Assembly (NCBI GenBank): GCA_911728455.2
Contig: OU452226.1
Span: 11,507,498-11,571,497 of the forward strand
Length of the DNA: 64,000 nucleotides
From: Marthasterias glacialis
Lineage: Eukaryota > Echinodermata > Asteroidea > Forcipulatida > Asteriidae
Direction of reading: 5' to 3'
Numbering within the stretch: the stretch's first letter is position 1; every line of letters begins with the position of its first letter. The translations under genes and the position numbers were made by a program. The notes beneath the pieces are model-generated. The model had not been told where the DNA came from, did not search any database, and saw nothing but the letters and a program-made list of their open reading frames with translations. Positions 11,101-61,994 of this stretch are shown in pieces.

Positions 11101-14100
11101 GACGACGATTGTAAAATGTAATTTTTTCCCCCTTTAAGGTTTTTGTCATCACAAATTCAAATTTACCAGCAGAGTTCGATCTAGAATGTTCTGCATTATT
11201 GTCACATCCCATACGTTTCTTCACAATGAAGCAATATCAACATTTATAACTGAGAAAATAAGGGCTCGCACGTAATGATGGATGACTACCCGTTACGCGA
11301 GTACCATCGGATGGAAACACGAGACGTTGTAAACAAGACGAAGAACCCTCGCTGCGCGTGTTGTTATGTTCTTCGAATAAGGTGACTTTAAAAGACAGCT
11401 TGGTTCGATTTCACAAGACTCATCTTAAGATGAGTTGCCAACATTGCCATAGTGATTTGTATTGTGACATCACACTTTGTTAGCAATTAAGATTGATAGG
11501 CATCTTAAAACCAATCCCAGCTATCTGTGATATCAAGCCCATGATCAGGGACCATTTTCATAAAGAATAACAGTCGTTAAAGCCCCGGGTCAATATTGGT
11601 AAAGTGTCTGTGAATGCTTTCATTTCTTTGCACAAATCAAAATATATGTAAAACAACCTGCGAAAATTTCAACTCATTTTGTTGTTTCATTTGCGAGAAA
11701 ACGGTAAAAATGCATTCAGCATATTTGTACGCATTCTTAGACAGAGTTTTGGTCTCCTGAGACGAAAATGAATTTTCGAATCTTATTTCGTTTATAATTC
11801 GAATAACAATGATAAAAACGATGACACTTCAGGCAGAAATATTTCAAGGAATGCTTTCTACCATCATGTATATGTAAATGTGTGAACACTTCTGTTTTTT
11901 CGTTCTTACCAATGATGAGCTGTGGCATTAAGAAAAGAAACTGTATAATGGCCACAGTTTTGTGTCTTCGCATAGCGTCTAGCCTATAACAGGAGAACTT
12001 TTGACAATATCACGTTGTGCTTTATTACGGTACTTTTAGCGCCCTACAGAGCAAGGGTGAAGTAATCTTGTCAACAGTCTCGTCAATACATTCCCTTTAA
12101 CCATGTTGTCATTTGTACATTGATAGCTTTCTAACAACTTCCCCATTGGCAGAAAAATGTACATATTAAAATCTCACAGAGGGTGGCCACAGTCAAATAA
12201 ATACTGGGTACAGAGGGTGTCTGGTGCAAGGCACTTTAACCTCGGGCAGCTGTTGCGAGATCCAGGGTAATGACACGAGGTGACGCAGCACGAGCCGTTT
12301 TTATTGAGATCAAAACATCGATGATTCCCGCATCTTATAAACACCACGTGGAGTGATGCAATGATAATACTTCAGGGAGAAGTATTTCAAGGCAGAACGT
12401 TTAAATAAAATCTTCGGGAACTGAATTTCTACGCAGTTGGAGCTAGATTCGAAAGATGTGGTTCTGGTAAACATTTGTCTAAATTGAGTGTGAAGCTTTA
12501 TTGGCGTAGCCTAAATTTGATGGGTGAGTTTTTTAAATCTCTACCAGATTTTTTGTTGCGACGAGTTTCAAGTTTGCAATCTGTGTTCTGTTTCTTAAAT
12601 CAAATTACCTTATTTCGAGTGAAGCTTGCAACACGCAGCTTTAAAAACTGTCATACACCATGAATAATTGACATTGTTTTCAATGTAGACATTTCTTGGC
12701 GTTATTTTGGTTTGTTCTGTGTTAATGTTTCCACGATTGACCCCATGAACGCACGTCACACGCGGCAACTGTGCCACGCTCACCATCTTGGAAGTACATG
12801 TAGTAGCCTACGTGTAAACGCCGCATGACCTGAAAGGAGCACCACACTGTATAACACACAGTGACATTGACTTCCAAATTGGCGCAACTAAGATTATTTG
12901 TGATGATGGCGTCCGGTGAATTGGGCCAATAGGCGTTTATACCCTGCTAAAACATTGATCTTCAATTTCATCTCTATTCCCACATTCAAATCAATTATGT
13001 CAATATCTTTCCTTGTCATTGTCACTGAGTGATGTCAGTTATCATCAGGGAGTTTTAATGAACTGGATGGAGTGTGGGATTTGTGGTATCAGACACATGC
13101 GCAGCGAGAACATTCCTCAAAATGAGTTCCCGTCATAATTCTTCTGACCCTTTTTCTAAGAAAGAAAATCAATTATTGTGAGCTCATTTTTTTGTCGCTG
13201 TCTTCTCTGTGAGGTTTCATCGTACCCTGTCTTTAAGAATTTACTGAAGACTAATGTTTAGATCTGTTGGAGCCTTGTATTACATTATTGTTTAATTTGA
13301 TTTTACATCGCCTTAATCTAGATATGCGCTCTATAACAACTCAGTAGTATTGCTATTATTAGTTGACTGGAGTGAATGAGTTGCGTGGTACCGGAGTCCG
13401 CGTGAAATAACCAAACAAGTTAGTCATCAAATTTACCTTATCAATTTCGTTCACAATGACCGTGTGGCTTCATAATGAGGTTATTGAAGTATAACTAAGT
13501 CTTAGAATTTCCACACAGAATTGAGCTGAAACCTACAAGAGCCAGCGAGAATAAAGCCGTATCCGAATCGGCGGCTACGACTACGGCTGTTCCTATACTT
13601 CAACGTTTGATGACGCGGCGATCCAGCCGTAGCCGTAGCCGTAGCCGTAGCCGTAGCCGCTAATTTGACACTGCCTAAGGCTCTTCACTCAAGTCATCAA
13701 AATGATCAAATCCAAAATGCCCCCTCTTCCTCTTCTCACCACCCTCATTGGTTCACTATTAACACAATATGTCCTCTTCCCTCCCATACAGCCACTGACT
13801 GCGTAGTCTCCTCATGGAGTTACTGGAGTGGATGCAGCGTGTTGTGTGGTATAGGAGTCAGTGAGCGGAGACGGTACAAGATCAAAGACTCGGAAAATGC
13901 TGGAGAGAAGTGCCCCCCTTTTCGCCAAATGAGGGCATGCTTGTCCAGCTTTTGTGACGCCAGTGAGCTCCCCTCCCATGGTAAAATACAAATCTCCACT
14001 TTAGATTTGCACACAGATATTTGGATAGATTTTAAGGAACTATGTTGTCCGAAAACACAAATTGCCTCAAACACAATTTGATTACAATATTACCCGCAGT

Positions 14101-16295
14101 ATTACTTCACAGTTATTTTCACTACTTTAAATAGTTTCGACTCATCACTGATGTTGTTGACATTACTTGCAAAAGCAGCAATAACCTTAATTATTATCAA
14201 TTTACGTGTGACCATAGTCCGTAAACATAACACCAATTAAAAACACTGATTGCCCCATTCTCCTGAAGATGAGCAGAGTATACTGTTCGAAATGCCGAGA
14301 CCACAGCAATGGCTCTTTTCAGAGCCAACACTCCTCAAAAAAGAGATTTACACACGATTATACCCAGAAGTTTACTAGAGTAAAAGGTAGTTTCTATTAT
14401 CCACAACAAGCATCTTCAAACATCACATGGCCTACTGATTGTCTCATAACTTACTAATTATACATGAACCAGACCATCTTTCTAATTCAAAATTAATCGG
14501 CTTGAGCCAATCATTTTTTTTAAAGATGACTGTAATGATCGTTTGTAATTCTAGCTAGACAAATATTATTACAATGACTGGCTTTTTTCCCATCTTGTCC
14601 AGGTATTGCCCTTCTCCTGCCTTATTCTTACAGTGCGAGAAGGAACGATCCGGATCTGAACCTCATGACAAACTTCCTCATTAGTCTGGGACAGTACAAA
14701 CCGTGAGTGTCACATAGATTGGTTTTGAAAAATATTCAACCCCCGAGAGTATTAAAGGAGCTAGGCTTTTTTTAATTTCATTTATTATATATATATTTTT
14801 TATAGCTAATTGCTTTTACCCAATTAAACATTTGTTTTTACAATGACCCTTTGTAGTCATGGTTTCTCTACATATTCCAACAATCATTTATGTAAACCGG
14901 AAGTCCAATGTGCAATAGACCTTTATCATGCTGCAACCATCTTGGTCATGTTCCCTGTATCCAATAACAGTAATAGATGCTAATATTCATTTTACAAAAA
15001 GGAACCAGACTATTTGCCCTTCCAGCCTCGTTTTGGTTACATTGGTTTGAATGGGAGAAAATCAAGATGGCCGCACCATGATAAAGGTCTATATCTATTG
15101 CAGTGGCTCTTGCCGTCAATTTCACAAGGAGATGTCTGGCGACCTGCGTGATGATAATAAACATGATTGTACAGTGCCCATTAACCAAATCTTAACAATT
15201 TGTAATCCTACTTTAAGCTACACTGTCTGACAATTAGTAGAAATATGACAATTCAAATAAGGTACTGACCTTCCCTCCTTCACTATACATCCACAGGTTC
15301 AACAGTTATTGTGTGTATTTCAAGCTGACTGGACTGAACAAGAAATGCCGTTCCAACGGTGATGATACAGAGTGGACCACCTTCGCCAAAAAAGGTACCA
15401 CGACGCCTTGAAAACACGGTCAAATTTCAGTGTTTACACATTAAAAAAAAAACAAAGAATGAAACGTTGAAATGGCTTAGAAACACTGCAGTCAATTCAG
15501 GTTGAATAAGAATGTCCATCTATCAGCCATTTCATCTCCATTGCCAGTGACTGTTGACTGCTCAACTGCAACTTCCACCGTCGGACACTTGGCTTGTTTT
15601 CATTAATAATGACATTCAATTTACCGCCACCAAATTCTACCCGTCACTGGACAATAGTCAGAAGGATTTCCGAGATTAACATTGTATCTTCTAACATTAT
15701 ATCTATTAATTATCTACTGAAATGAGAAGACATATTTCAAACTATGAACTAATTGTTATAAAAAATATAGGACCTGAGTATAAAAAGCGAAACTGTTTTT
15801 AGAAATCGTTGCCATTTTAAAACACCTTCTAGGCACCGGTTTTTAATCCGAAGTTATCGTCTGCTTTAATATACAACACACGTTTATGTAGCTAACCATA
15901 ATAGTATCTTTGAGCTAGAACACACCTATAAAGATATTACAGTATCTTGGACACCTCCCACAACATGGGCACACGGTGACACGGACAGGAATGCTATCAC
16001 TAAGAACGATGACAAGCCACACCTTGATCAAAATGTTGATAAAATCATATTTAAACGAAGTTTACTGAATGACTAAATATACAAACTATTTGTGTTCATT
16101 ACAGGAACGATAGTTTGTGTAGAGTGTGACCAACCAGCCTTCAACAGCGACGGGCGGTGTCGGGGTGAAGGCATCCAGGGGAAGAAAACGCGTTGGGCCG
16201 CCTTGGACCTTCCAAAGTGTCGCGGTCGGTGGGTCCGGACATCGATAGAGGAGAAATGCAAGTGCAATACAGGGTCTGATTTCATATTTATTTAA
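7885..16295 (+). CDS. SBSPON: SBSPON-like secreted SMB/TSP1 protein (whole gene, 5 exons)
   Basis: Joined exons (7885-8122, 13792-13980, 14603-14702, 15297-15394, 16105-16295) encode 271 residues. Residues 1-21 look like a signal peptide. Residues 23-78 are a cysteine-rich somatomedin B domain with 10 cysteines. Residues 83-134 are a thrombospondin type 1 repeat with a WSYW C-mannosylation motif and a CGxGxxxRRR stretch. The rest is a Cys-containing C-terminal module ending FIFI. This order and the length (human SBSPON is about 264 residues) match RPE-spondin, a secreted extracellular matrix protein of poorly known function. The start is the first in-frame ATG, with purine at -3 and G at +4, directly before the signal peptide. 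All introns are GT-AG with matching phases. It converges on CLTC. Orthology is inferred from architecture and remembered sequence, not from a search. Confidence 0.92.
8690..8960. repeat. Low-complexity CA/CCA-rich stretch
   Basis: Irregular runs built from ACCA, CATCAC and AAAACC units. The open frame through it is Thr/His/Asn-rich and looks like a compositional artefact. Confidence 0.6.
9958..10100. repeat. Dispersed repeat, family G
   Basis: Built around GGCCACGGAGGCAATGGCC and a later TGCCCTCT. Related degenerate copies are near 29458-29650, 55195-55350 and 60196-60370. The element class is unclear. Confidence 0.5.
11399..11542. mobile_element. MITE family D, uninterrupted copy (about 144 bp)
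   Basis: TIRs read roughly GCTTGGTTCGATTTCACAAG at left and, reversed, GGGCTTGATATCACAGATAG at right; the inside contains CATCTTAAGATGAG and TGACATCACACTTTG. It is the empty form of the interrupted copy at 46762-47939. Confidence 0.75.
11581..11927. mobile_element. MITE family C, copy 2, TTAA target duplication
   Basis: 347 bp bounded by TTAA on both sides (11577-11580 and 11928-11931). The left TIR starts AGCCCCGGGTCAATATTGG and the right end mirrors it. Same orientation as the copy at 3545. A TTAA duplication is the hallmark of piggyBac-type insertion; no transposase is present. Confidence 0.88.
12745..12955. repeat. Dispersed repeat, family H
   Basis: Shares GGCAACTGTGCCACGCTC and TGACATTGACTTCCAAA with 33035-33230 in CLTC intron 19. 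About 200 bp, with no visible coding content. Confidence 0.65.
13552..13661. repeat. Hexamer repeats with inverted ends, next to exon 2
   Basis: A degenerate GGCTACGACTACGGCTG segment faces six units of AGCCGT/AGCCGC (13625-13660), so the two ends are roughly inverted. It ends about 130 bp before the exon 2 acceptor. It may be a MITE whose ends are degenerate hexamers. Confidence 0.65.
13792..13980 (+). CDS. SBSPON: SBSPON-like exon 2: TSP1 domain
   Basis: Encodes residues 80-142 plus one base of codon 143. The acceptor CATACAG is preceded by a pyrimidine tract and the donor is CATG|GTAAAA. It holds the thrombospondin type 1 repeat: the WSYW motif (residues 88-91), SGCSVLCGIG, then a basic RRR (105-107) and cysteines at 120, 129 and 134. 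Confidence 0.94.
13981..14602 (+). other. SBSPON-like intron 2
   Basis: 622 bp, AT-rich, ending in a pyrimidine tract and CTTGTCCAG. No repeat or second exon recognised. Confidence 0.6.
14603..14702 (+). CDS. SBSPON: SBSPON-like exon 3
   Basis: Encodes residues 143-175 plus two bases of codon 176. The acceptor is TTGTCCAG and the donor CC|GTGAGT. It starts the C-terminal module that follows TSP1 in SBSPON-like proteins; no named domain is recognised. Phase 1 in and phase 2 out match its neighbours. Confidence 0.9.
14915..15092. mobile_element. MITE family A, copy 1 (178 bp)
   Basis: Starts ATAGACCTTTATCATGCTGC and ends with the inverse CATGATAAAGGTCTAT. Closely matches 27200-27376 and 47748-47929. 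TA sits at each end. No coding capacity. It lies in intron 3 of the SBSPON-like gene. Confidence 0.9.
15297..15394 (+). CDS. SBSPON: SBSPON-like exon 4
   Basis: Encodes residues 176-208 plus one base. The acceptor is CATCCACAG and the donor AAAG|GTACCA, a weaker match than the others. Contains YCVYFK and a further cysteine, resembling the conserved YC.EFK segment of SBSPON. Confidence 0.9.
15395..16104 (+). other. SBSPON-like intron 4
   Basis: 710 bp; nothing recognised inside it apart from an A-rich run near 15444-15455. Confidence 0.6.
16105..16295 (+). CDS. SBSPON: SBSPON-like exon 5: C-terminus and stop
   Basis: Encodes residues 209-271 and TAA at 16293-16295. The acceptor is TTCATTACAG. 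Contains VCVECDQPA and CKCNTGSDFIFI. The ending on FIFI after a CxC motif is very like the C-terminus of vertebrate SBSPON and is the strongest single clue to orthology. Confidence 0.95.
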
Positions 16296-17670
16296 GTCTT
16301 CAAACTTGATCAGGAATTAACATTTTGCCAAGTGGTGGTGCCGTATTTTTTTATTGTACTTTTTGAATCCGTTCCGTGAAAGTACAACAACCGCGTTAAT
16401 GGCATGCCATTCGTGAGCGTTTCCTGGAATGCAAAAGCTTAACATTGATGCTAGTTTCTCCACAAAAACAGTTGGACTAAAAACTAAAGGAAAGTTTAAA
16501 TTGTACACTTTAGAATCAATGTAAACTATTCAGTTTTCATAAACGAAGCATATCACTGGCAGGCATGTTGGCAAATTACTAAATGTTGTAACTTAATATT
16601 ATTTTCAGTTCAGGCTATGTGAAAATAATTCATAATTAAAGGACAAAGTAGACCATCTCGTTTTTAAAATCTAGATCTTATAAATATTGCTGGTTCTGAA
16701 TGTATAGAACAACAATGCCTTAGTACAACGCGTAAATAACTTTACCTCCCAACTTTTCTATGCTGCATTAACTTCCTGATAAGTTCTTGTCTGCTCTTTC
16801 AGCTTGCCTTTTTGTTGAAATACTATTTAGGGCGAGTAGACTGAAATTTTGTAGCACCACATGTTCTGAATTCATTGTATAGTAAATTAACTCATTAATG
16901 TGCAAGAGGCAAATGATATGTAAAGAAAGTACTGGCTTTTTGAGAGGGTTGGTAGATATTTCACCACCTTATTAGGACTGAAAATTAGGAATTGCAATTT
17001 ACATATTTGTATAGTCTTATCTGTTATAGTTGAAGGCACAGTTTAGACTGTTTAGAAAGAATTTCACAAGTTCCACTCAAGTAACGGCTCATCCAAAAGT
17101 TAAGTCAAAATAATTTTAAGCGGTGTTGGTGTTTTTTCAAGATTGTGTGGTTACCACTAACTTTTATTGGCAGGCAAAAAGAATTGACAGAATTCTGAAA
17201 GTTTGTGTTTACTTGGTTAAATGTTGATATTTTGGTCCAAATGTCCTTATAAATCATTGATGACTGAAATGCTACCATCTTAAAGAATATTGTGTCTAGA
17301 TTTGATCATTTTGTCATATCAGGCAAGAGGAGTGTAAAGCATTTAACATGTACAAAACACAACATGGAACCTTCTGTTTTCTCTAAATGGGCTTCTCTGG
17401 ATGAGCAGTATACTCTTTAACGAAAACCCCATAAAACTAAAAGTTCAAAATCACGTCTCTGAACACGAGTGTACTTTTTCTTTGACCCCATAACAGAGTC
17501 ATTTAATAGTTGGATAATTGTATATAATAATATCTGGCACAAATTATACTTCAAAATCACAAGATTGACAAATTCTCCAAACTATCGTTGTACAAAAAAC
17601 AACAAATAAGATTACTTTGAAAACGAGCGACAGGTTACGATTGGGTTTGGATATAATAGTATGTGTATCT

Positions 17671-17820
17671 ATAGACTTCAATCATGGTGCAGCCATTTTG
17701 TTCTCCTATACCATATAAATGCATGTGACCAACCTGAGGCTGGAAGGGAAAAATAGTCTGGCCCCTTGTTGTATATGAGAAACAGGTTTTAATCACCAAT
17801 GTGTATGCAGGAAACCAAAC
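17671..17820. mobile_element. Diverged, reversed MITE A fragment
   Basis: Begins ATAGACTTCAATCATGGTGC and includes GAGGCTGGAAGGG and AATAGTCTGG, matching the reverse orientation of family A with many changes. The far end is unclear. Confidence 0.6.
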
Positions 17821-17892
17821 AGAAATGGCTACACTGTTAAAAAAAGGTCTCTACACAGTAATGTGTGTACCCTCTGATGGTGGTGCTTTTTA

Positions 17893-17898
17893 AATAAA
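17893..17898 (+). promoter_or_regulatory. Possible polyadenylation signal for the SBSPON-like gene
   Basis: The first plus-strand AATAAA I find after the stop codon, about 1.6 kb downstream and followed by another. It would imply a long 3' untranslated region. Without transcripts this is only a candidate. Confidence 0.25.
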
Positions 17899-19319
17899 AT
17901 AAAATAATCCTTTAGAAACGTGCTTTAGATTTAATACGTTGAATATATTGTGACTGAAAACATTGGGTAAACAACTGAACATTCTATTACATCATTTTGT
18001 TATTTGTAACAACTATGGTTTTGGTTAATGTTACAGCCAAACAATGTCAACTTTATTAACAACTTTGGAACTTTGCTTTTAAACACATCAGTTGCCACTA
18101 TAATGTTTGGTTAGGTAATGGTTTATGAAATGACTGTGGACTGACGCACATAATTTAACAAGATAGACCTTTTGCATTCATGTCACCAAGCCGCCATCTA
18201 AGAGGTAAAACTATGATGAAACAACGAAAAACGCACAGCTATGTACGCGCGGCGCACAGGATTGGCCAATGAGCTATCTTCTTTTGGCCTCTAGCCGAGG
18301 GCGCCCTACTCAAATGACGTCATGTGCATAAGGTGTGTTTGTTTAACTACGGCTGACGACAAGACGATCTTCAATATCTGAGAACAAAACTCCACTGACT
18401 TACTTAAAGTGATTGTATAGCAATTTACAACATACCGACTACTGTATTATTTGTTCCAAAAAAACAACAAAAAACATACCTGCTAAAATTATACACAGTT
18501 AGATTTGACGTCCAAGTTGTCTAACCACCTCTCTCACTTCTCCAAATTTATTTCTGAATTATCCTAATACGAAATTTCTGAATCATCCTAATACGAAAAA
18601 ACTTAGCTAAGAAATAATAAATTTGAGGTCGCTCGTCGGTGATTAACAATGTAAAATCAGCAACTCAAAAAACACTGAAAGCAGAAAATCGGACTGCGCA
18701 GTAAGATGTAAGCAGTAATTTTGTACAGCGGTTTTTCCCAGTCTAATTCACCAATTACAATCATTGTATATTGCTATTTAAAAAAAACTGTCACATTAGC
18801 TTCATTTGTACACTGAAATACACAGTTTATGTTTTCAGGTTTGTTATTTTCAATGTTTTCTTTTTTAAGAACATGTAATTTAGTTTGTTTCCTTAATGTT
18901 CAATATAGTAATAAACCAGCTAAATTCCTCAAAACACTTGATTTCTCTATGGTATGAGGCAATTTATCTGGGAGCACAATTTGGTATGCGCTTCGCATAG
19001 TTTACAAGGCCGATAACGGAGAGACATCGCAGTAGCCCTGCAAATCGATTGACTTTGTTAAAACTTGTGCCAACTTGACTAATTTATCAGACAATACAAA
19101 AAATCTATAAACTAACTCCTTCCTCATTGTAACCATCCAATTTGAAAATTTACTCCTAAAGAAAAATCCGTCTCTTCTCTTGCTTGACACCATTTCTGGT
19201 GCATTGACCGACATCGTGATTTCTTGATCTGTGATTGGGCCAATGTGACCCTTGACCCTTCCAATGTGCTCAGCTGATTTCCGACCTGTGTGATTGGTGT
19301 TTTAAAACAAATTCCTACC

Positions 19320-19345
19320 ATTACTTGTGGATATCCACAAGTAAT
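19320..19345. repeat. Perfect 26-bp palindrome
   Basis: ATTACTTGTGGAT is immediately followed by its exact complement, with no loop. No related copy was noticed elsewhere in the window. Confidence 0.85.
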
Positions 19346-21564
19346 CTTTCAATCGACCGTCCTGAATTCGTCGATACATACGCAAGCTAAATACAATTAG
19401 TTCAACATCTCACTCGGTAACATTGTCCTACAACGCCGAAACGAATTCCCCTCGCTCTTGTTTAAATACACATTTCAATATTAATTTCACTCTAGTTCTA
19501 TCCCGTTCCTTGTGATTGTGGACCAACTCTAAAAATAATAATACTAGAACACTCTAATCAATACAAGACTTCAACACTGCTATATTATAGGCTGATACAA
19601 AACGCCACAACACTGTTTCAGGAATGTTCCACTTTACCAATCCAACTCACATTAATACGCCTGACCAATTCGCTACTTACTTCCTGGGTCCAAATCTATA
19701 AAACCGCTAAGCAGCAAGTATTGCTTTAAACAAATAAATTAGCTCAGCAAACACCAACAGGGGACCTGTCATAATCAATACGCATTGTACAGTATTCGGC
19801 TGGCATCCTGTTTGTGCTAAGCAGATCGTTTCAGTGCTTAGTAGATCTATGCAATTAGGACCTGCTCACTTTGCATGGATGGAATGACTTCAATTATTTA
19901 TTTTTCTTTTTGTTCAATACAAAAATATCACTCCCACACAGAAAATATAATTATGGTCCGAGGCTTAAAGCTTAAAGCATCCAAACAAATCCATTCTGAT
20001 GTCCGAACCAATTTTAATCACAATTAAAAACACGAGAAAGGATCTATTCTACACTAAATGAATACATTTTTTCTAGCCACTACAGTTCTCTACAGTCTAA
20101 ACTACCATATTTGTCTTTCTTGCCTTTATATAATATTTTTTTTGGTTAACAATTTTTCTTTTATTTAAATTTTTTTTTACGAATCATTATGATTATTGTT
20201 TTCATCCAGTATTTGTTATATTACATTACCCCAGTATATTTCATTACATTTAGGTACATTTTTTTCCTTGTTCATTTTCTACTTTTTTTTATTATAAAGC
20301 CTACAATTATTAACCTTCACAGATACAATTGGATCAATTGTTACCGCTATCTGAATTTCTAAACTCACCAATCACTCACAAAAAACAAAAAAAAATTGTC
20401 CCCCCAAAAAACTCAACACAGAAAAAAAAGGTTAAAAAGTGCTTAAAGTTTCAAGATACCCAGGACATCAGCTGAGCACACTCAATATGGGGCTAAAACC
20501 TGAACTGCCACACCTCACAACTTTTTCATAATTCAGTTCATTATTCTTGTACATTTTTTCATTCCCCCGTGAGGAAAGAAAAAAACATCCCTCTAGAGCT
20601 ATACAATAAACAGGCAAACACATTTGAATTGTACGTTGTGATGACAATGGATGAGGAGGGGAAGGGTGGGGCGGGGGTAAAAGGCGACTTAAATTTAGAT
20701 ATATATATATACACATACAAAGAGGTGTGATGTAGCGCTAATCTAAGAAAACATAAAGAATCTGTCCATACAGAGAGCATCTAGGAGTAGAAACCCACCA
20801 GCTTTGCTAGATTAATCTGAGCTTTTCAGCACCCACTTTATCTCCACTCTCTACAGAGGGCGCTCTTTACAAATTACTCTGCGCGCATTTACTGCGCATA
20901 CTCTTGATTTGTGTAAGCTAACGTGATAATCATGAACAAGACAACTTTTGTTCCGTCATAACGCACACAAACAAAAGCCACGTAAAATATCCAAGTATAA
21001 CGGACAACCAGCGAGCACGTTCATCATCATCACCTCATCCAACAGAACTTCGTCAAGAATGTTTGAAATATTATCAGTTGCATGAGGGGAGTTGCTTCGG
21101 AGCCCAAGGCTGGAATAGCGTCTGCTGGGTATAAATGGTTACCAGCCACAACAATACGCTTGACATTGCAATCTGGCTCTTTTTAATAAGTATTTCTAGT
21201 TTGCAAAGCTGCTTTGCGGGAGACTGATTACCCCTAAACTTCTAGGTATGAAACCCACTACTTGTAACAAACCAGTAATATGCCAGAGATTATTATATAG
21301 CTCTATACTAGGGATTTACAGACAGACGAACAAAAATAGTCAAGGGGAAAAAATAACCACCACACCCTCCACGTCTCCTTCTTGAAGAGGGCAGGGAGTG
21401 AGGGGGGATTTTTATGTAAGTAAGTAAAGAAAATTTTACCATCACTAAAAATATAAATTCCACGACTGAATTGAATTAAAACAAAAACCAACTTTTCTGA
21501 ACAAATGAACCTGCTTAGTTTTTAAAAACAGAGCAAGCTAAATATTGATTTGAAATCAGAATAA

Positions 21565-21641
21565 TTTATTGATTTTCATTTTCCATCTTGTTTTACTGAT
21601 CCAGACAAATAACATTGCCACACCCCCCACAACACTTTATT
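21565..21641 (-). promoter_or_regulatory. Possible CLTC polyadenylation signals
   Basis: Two AATAAA hexamers on the minus strand, at 21641-21636 and 21570-21565, lie 145 and 215 nt after the CLTC stop codon. More lie farther away. Which one is used is unknown. Confidence 0.3.
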
Positions 21642-21784
21642 CTCATCCCAAGGCTAATGTTTGCCATCCTCTTAAGTTTCCCCTAAAATGCTTTCCCTCT
21701 CTTCAAGAAATAAGATGTGGCGGTTGAATGGGTTATTCTTTTCCCTCAGTGAGATACTCTAGGTCATTTACGGTAGCGCTGCTC

Positions 21785-61994
<40,210 letters not shown>

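Larger units (their letters stand above)
8123..13791 (+). other. SBSPON-like intron 1 (5.7 kb)
   Basis: Large first intron. It contains a low-complexity AC/CA-rich stretch at about 8690-8960, a family G repeat at about 9958-10100, MITE copies at 11399-11542 (D) and 11581-11927 (C), a dispersed repeat at about 12745-12955, and hexamer repeats just before exon 2. No additional exon is supported. Confidence 0.7.
16296..21784. other. Shared 3' spacer of two convergent genes
   Basis: Holds the 3' untranslated regions of both genes; their limits cannot be read. It contains a diverged MITE A (17671-17820), a TGACGTCA site near 18316 and a perfect 26-bp palindrome at 19320-19345. A B-family-like fragment lies at about 19795-19870. 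No extra gene is supported. Confidence 0.6.
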
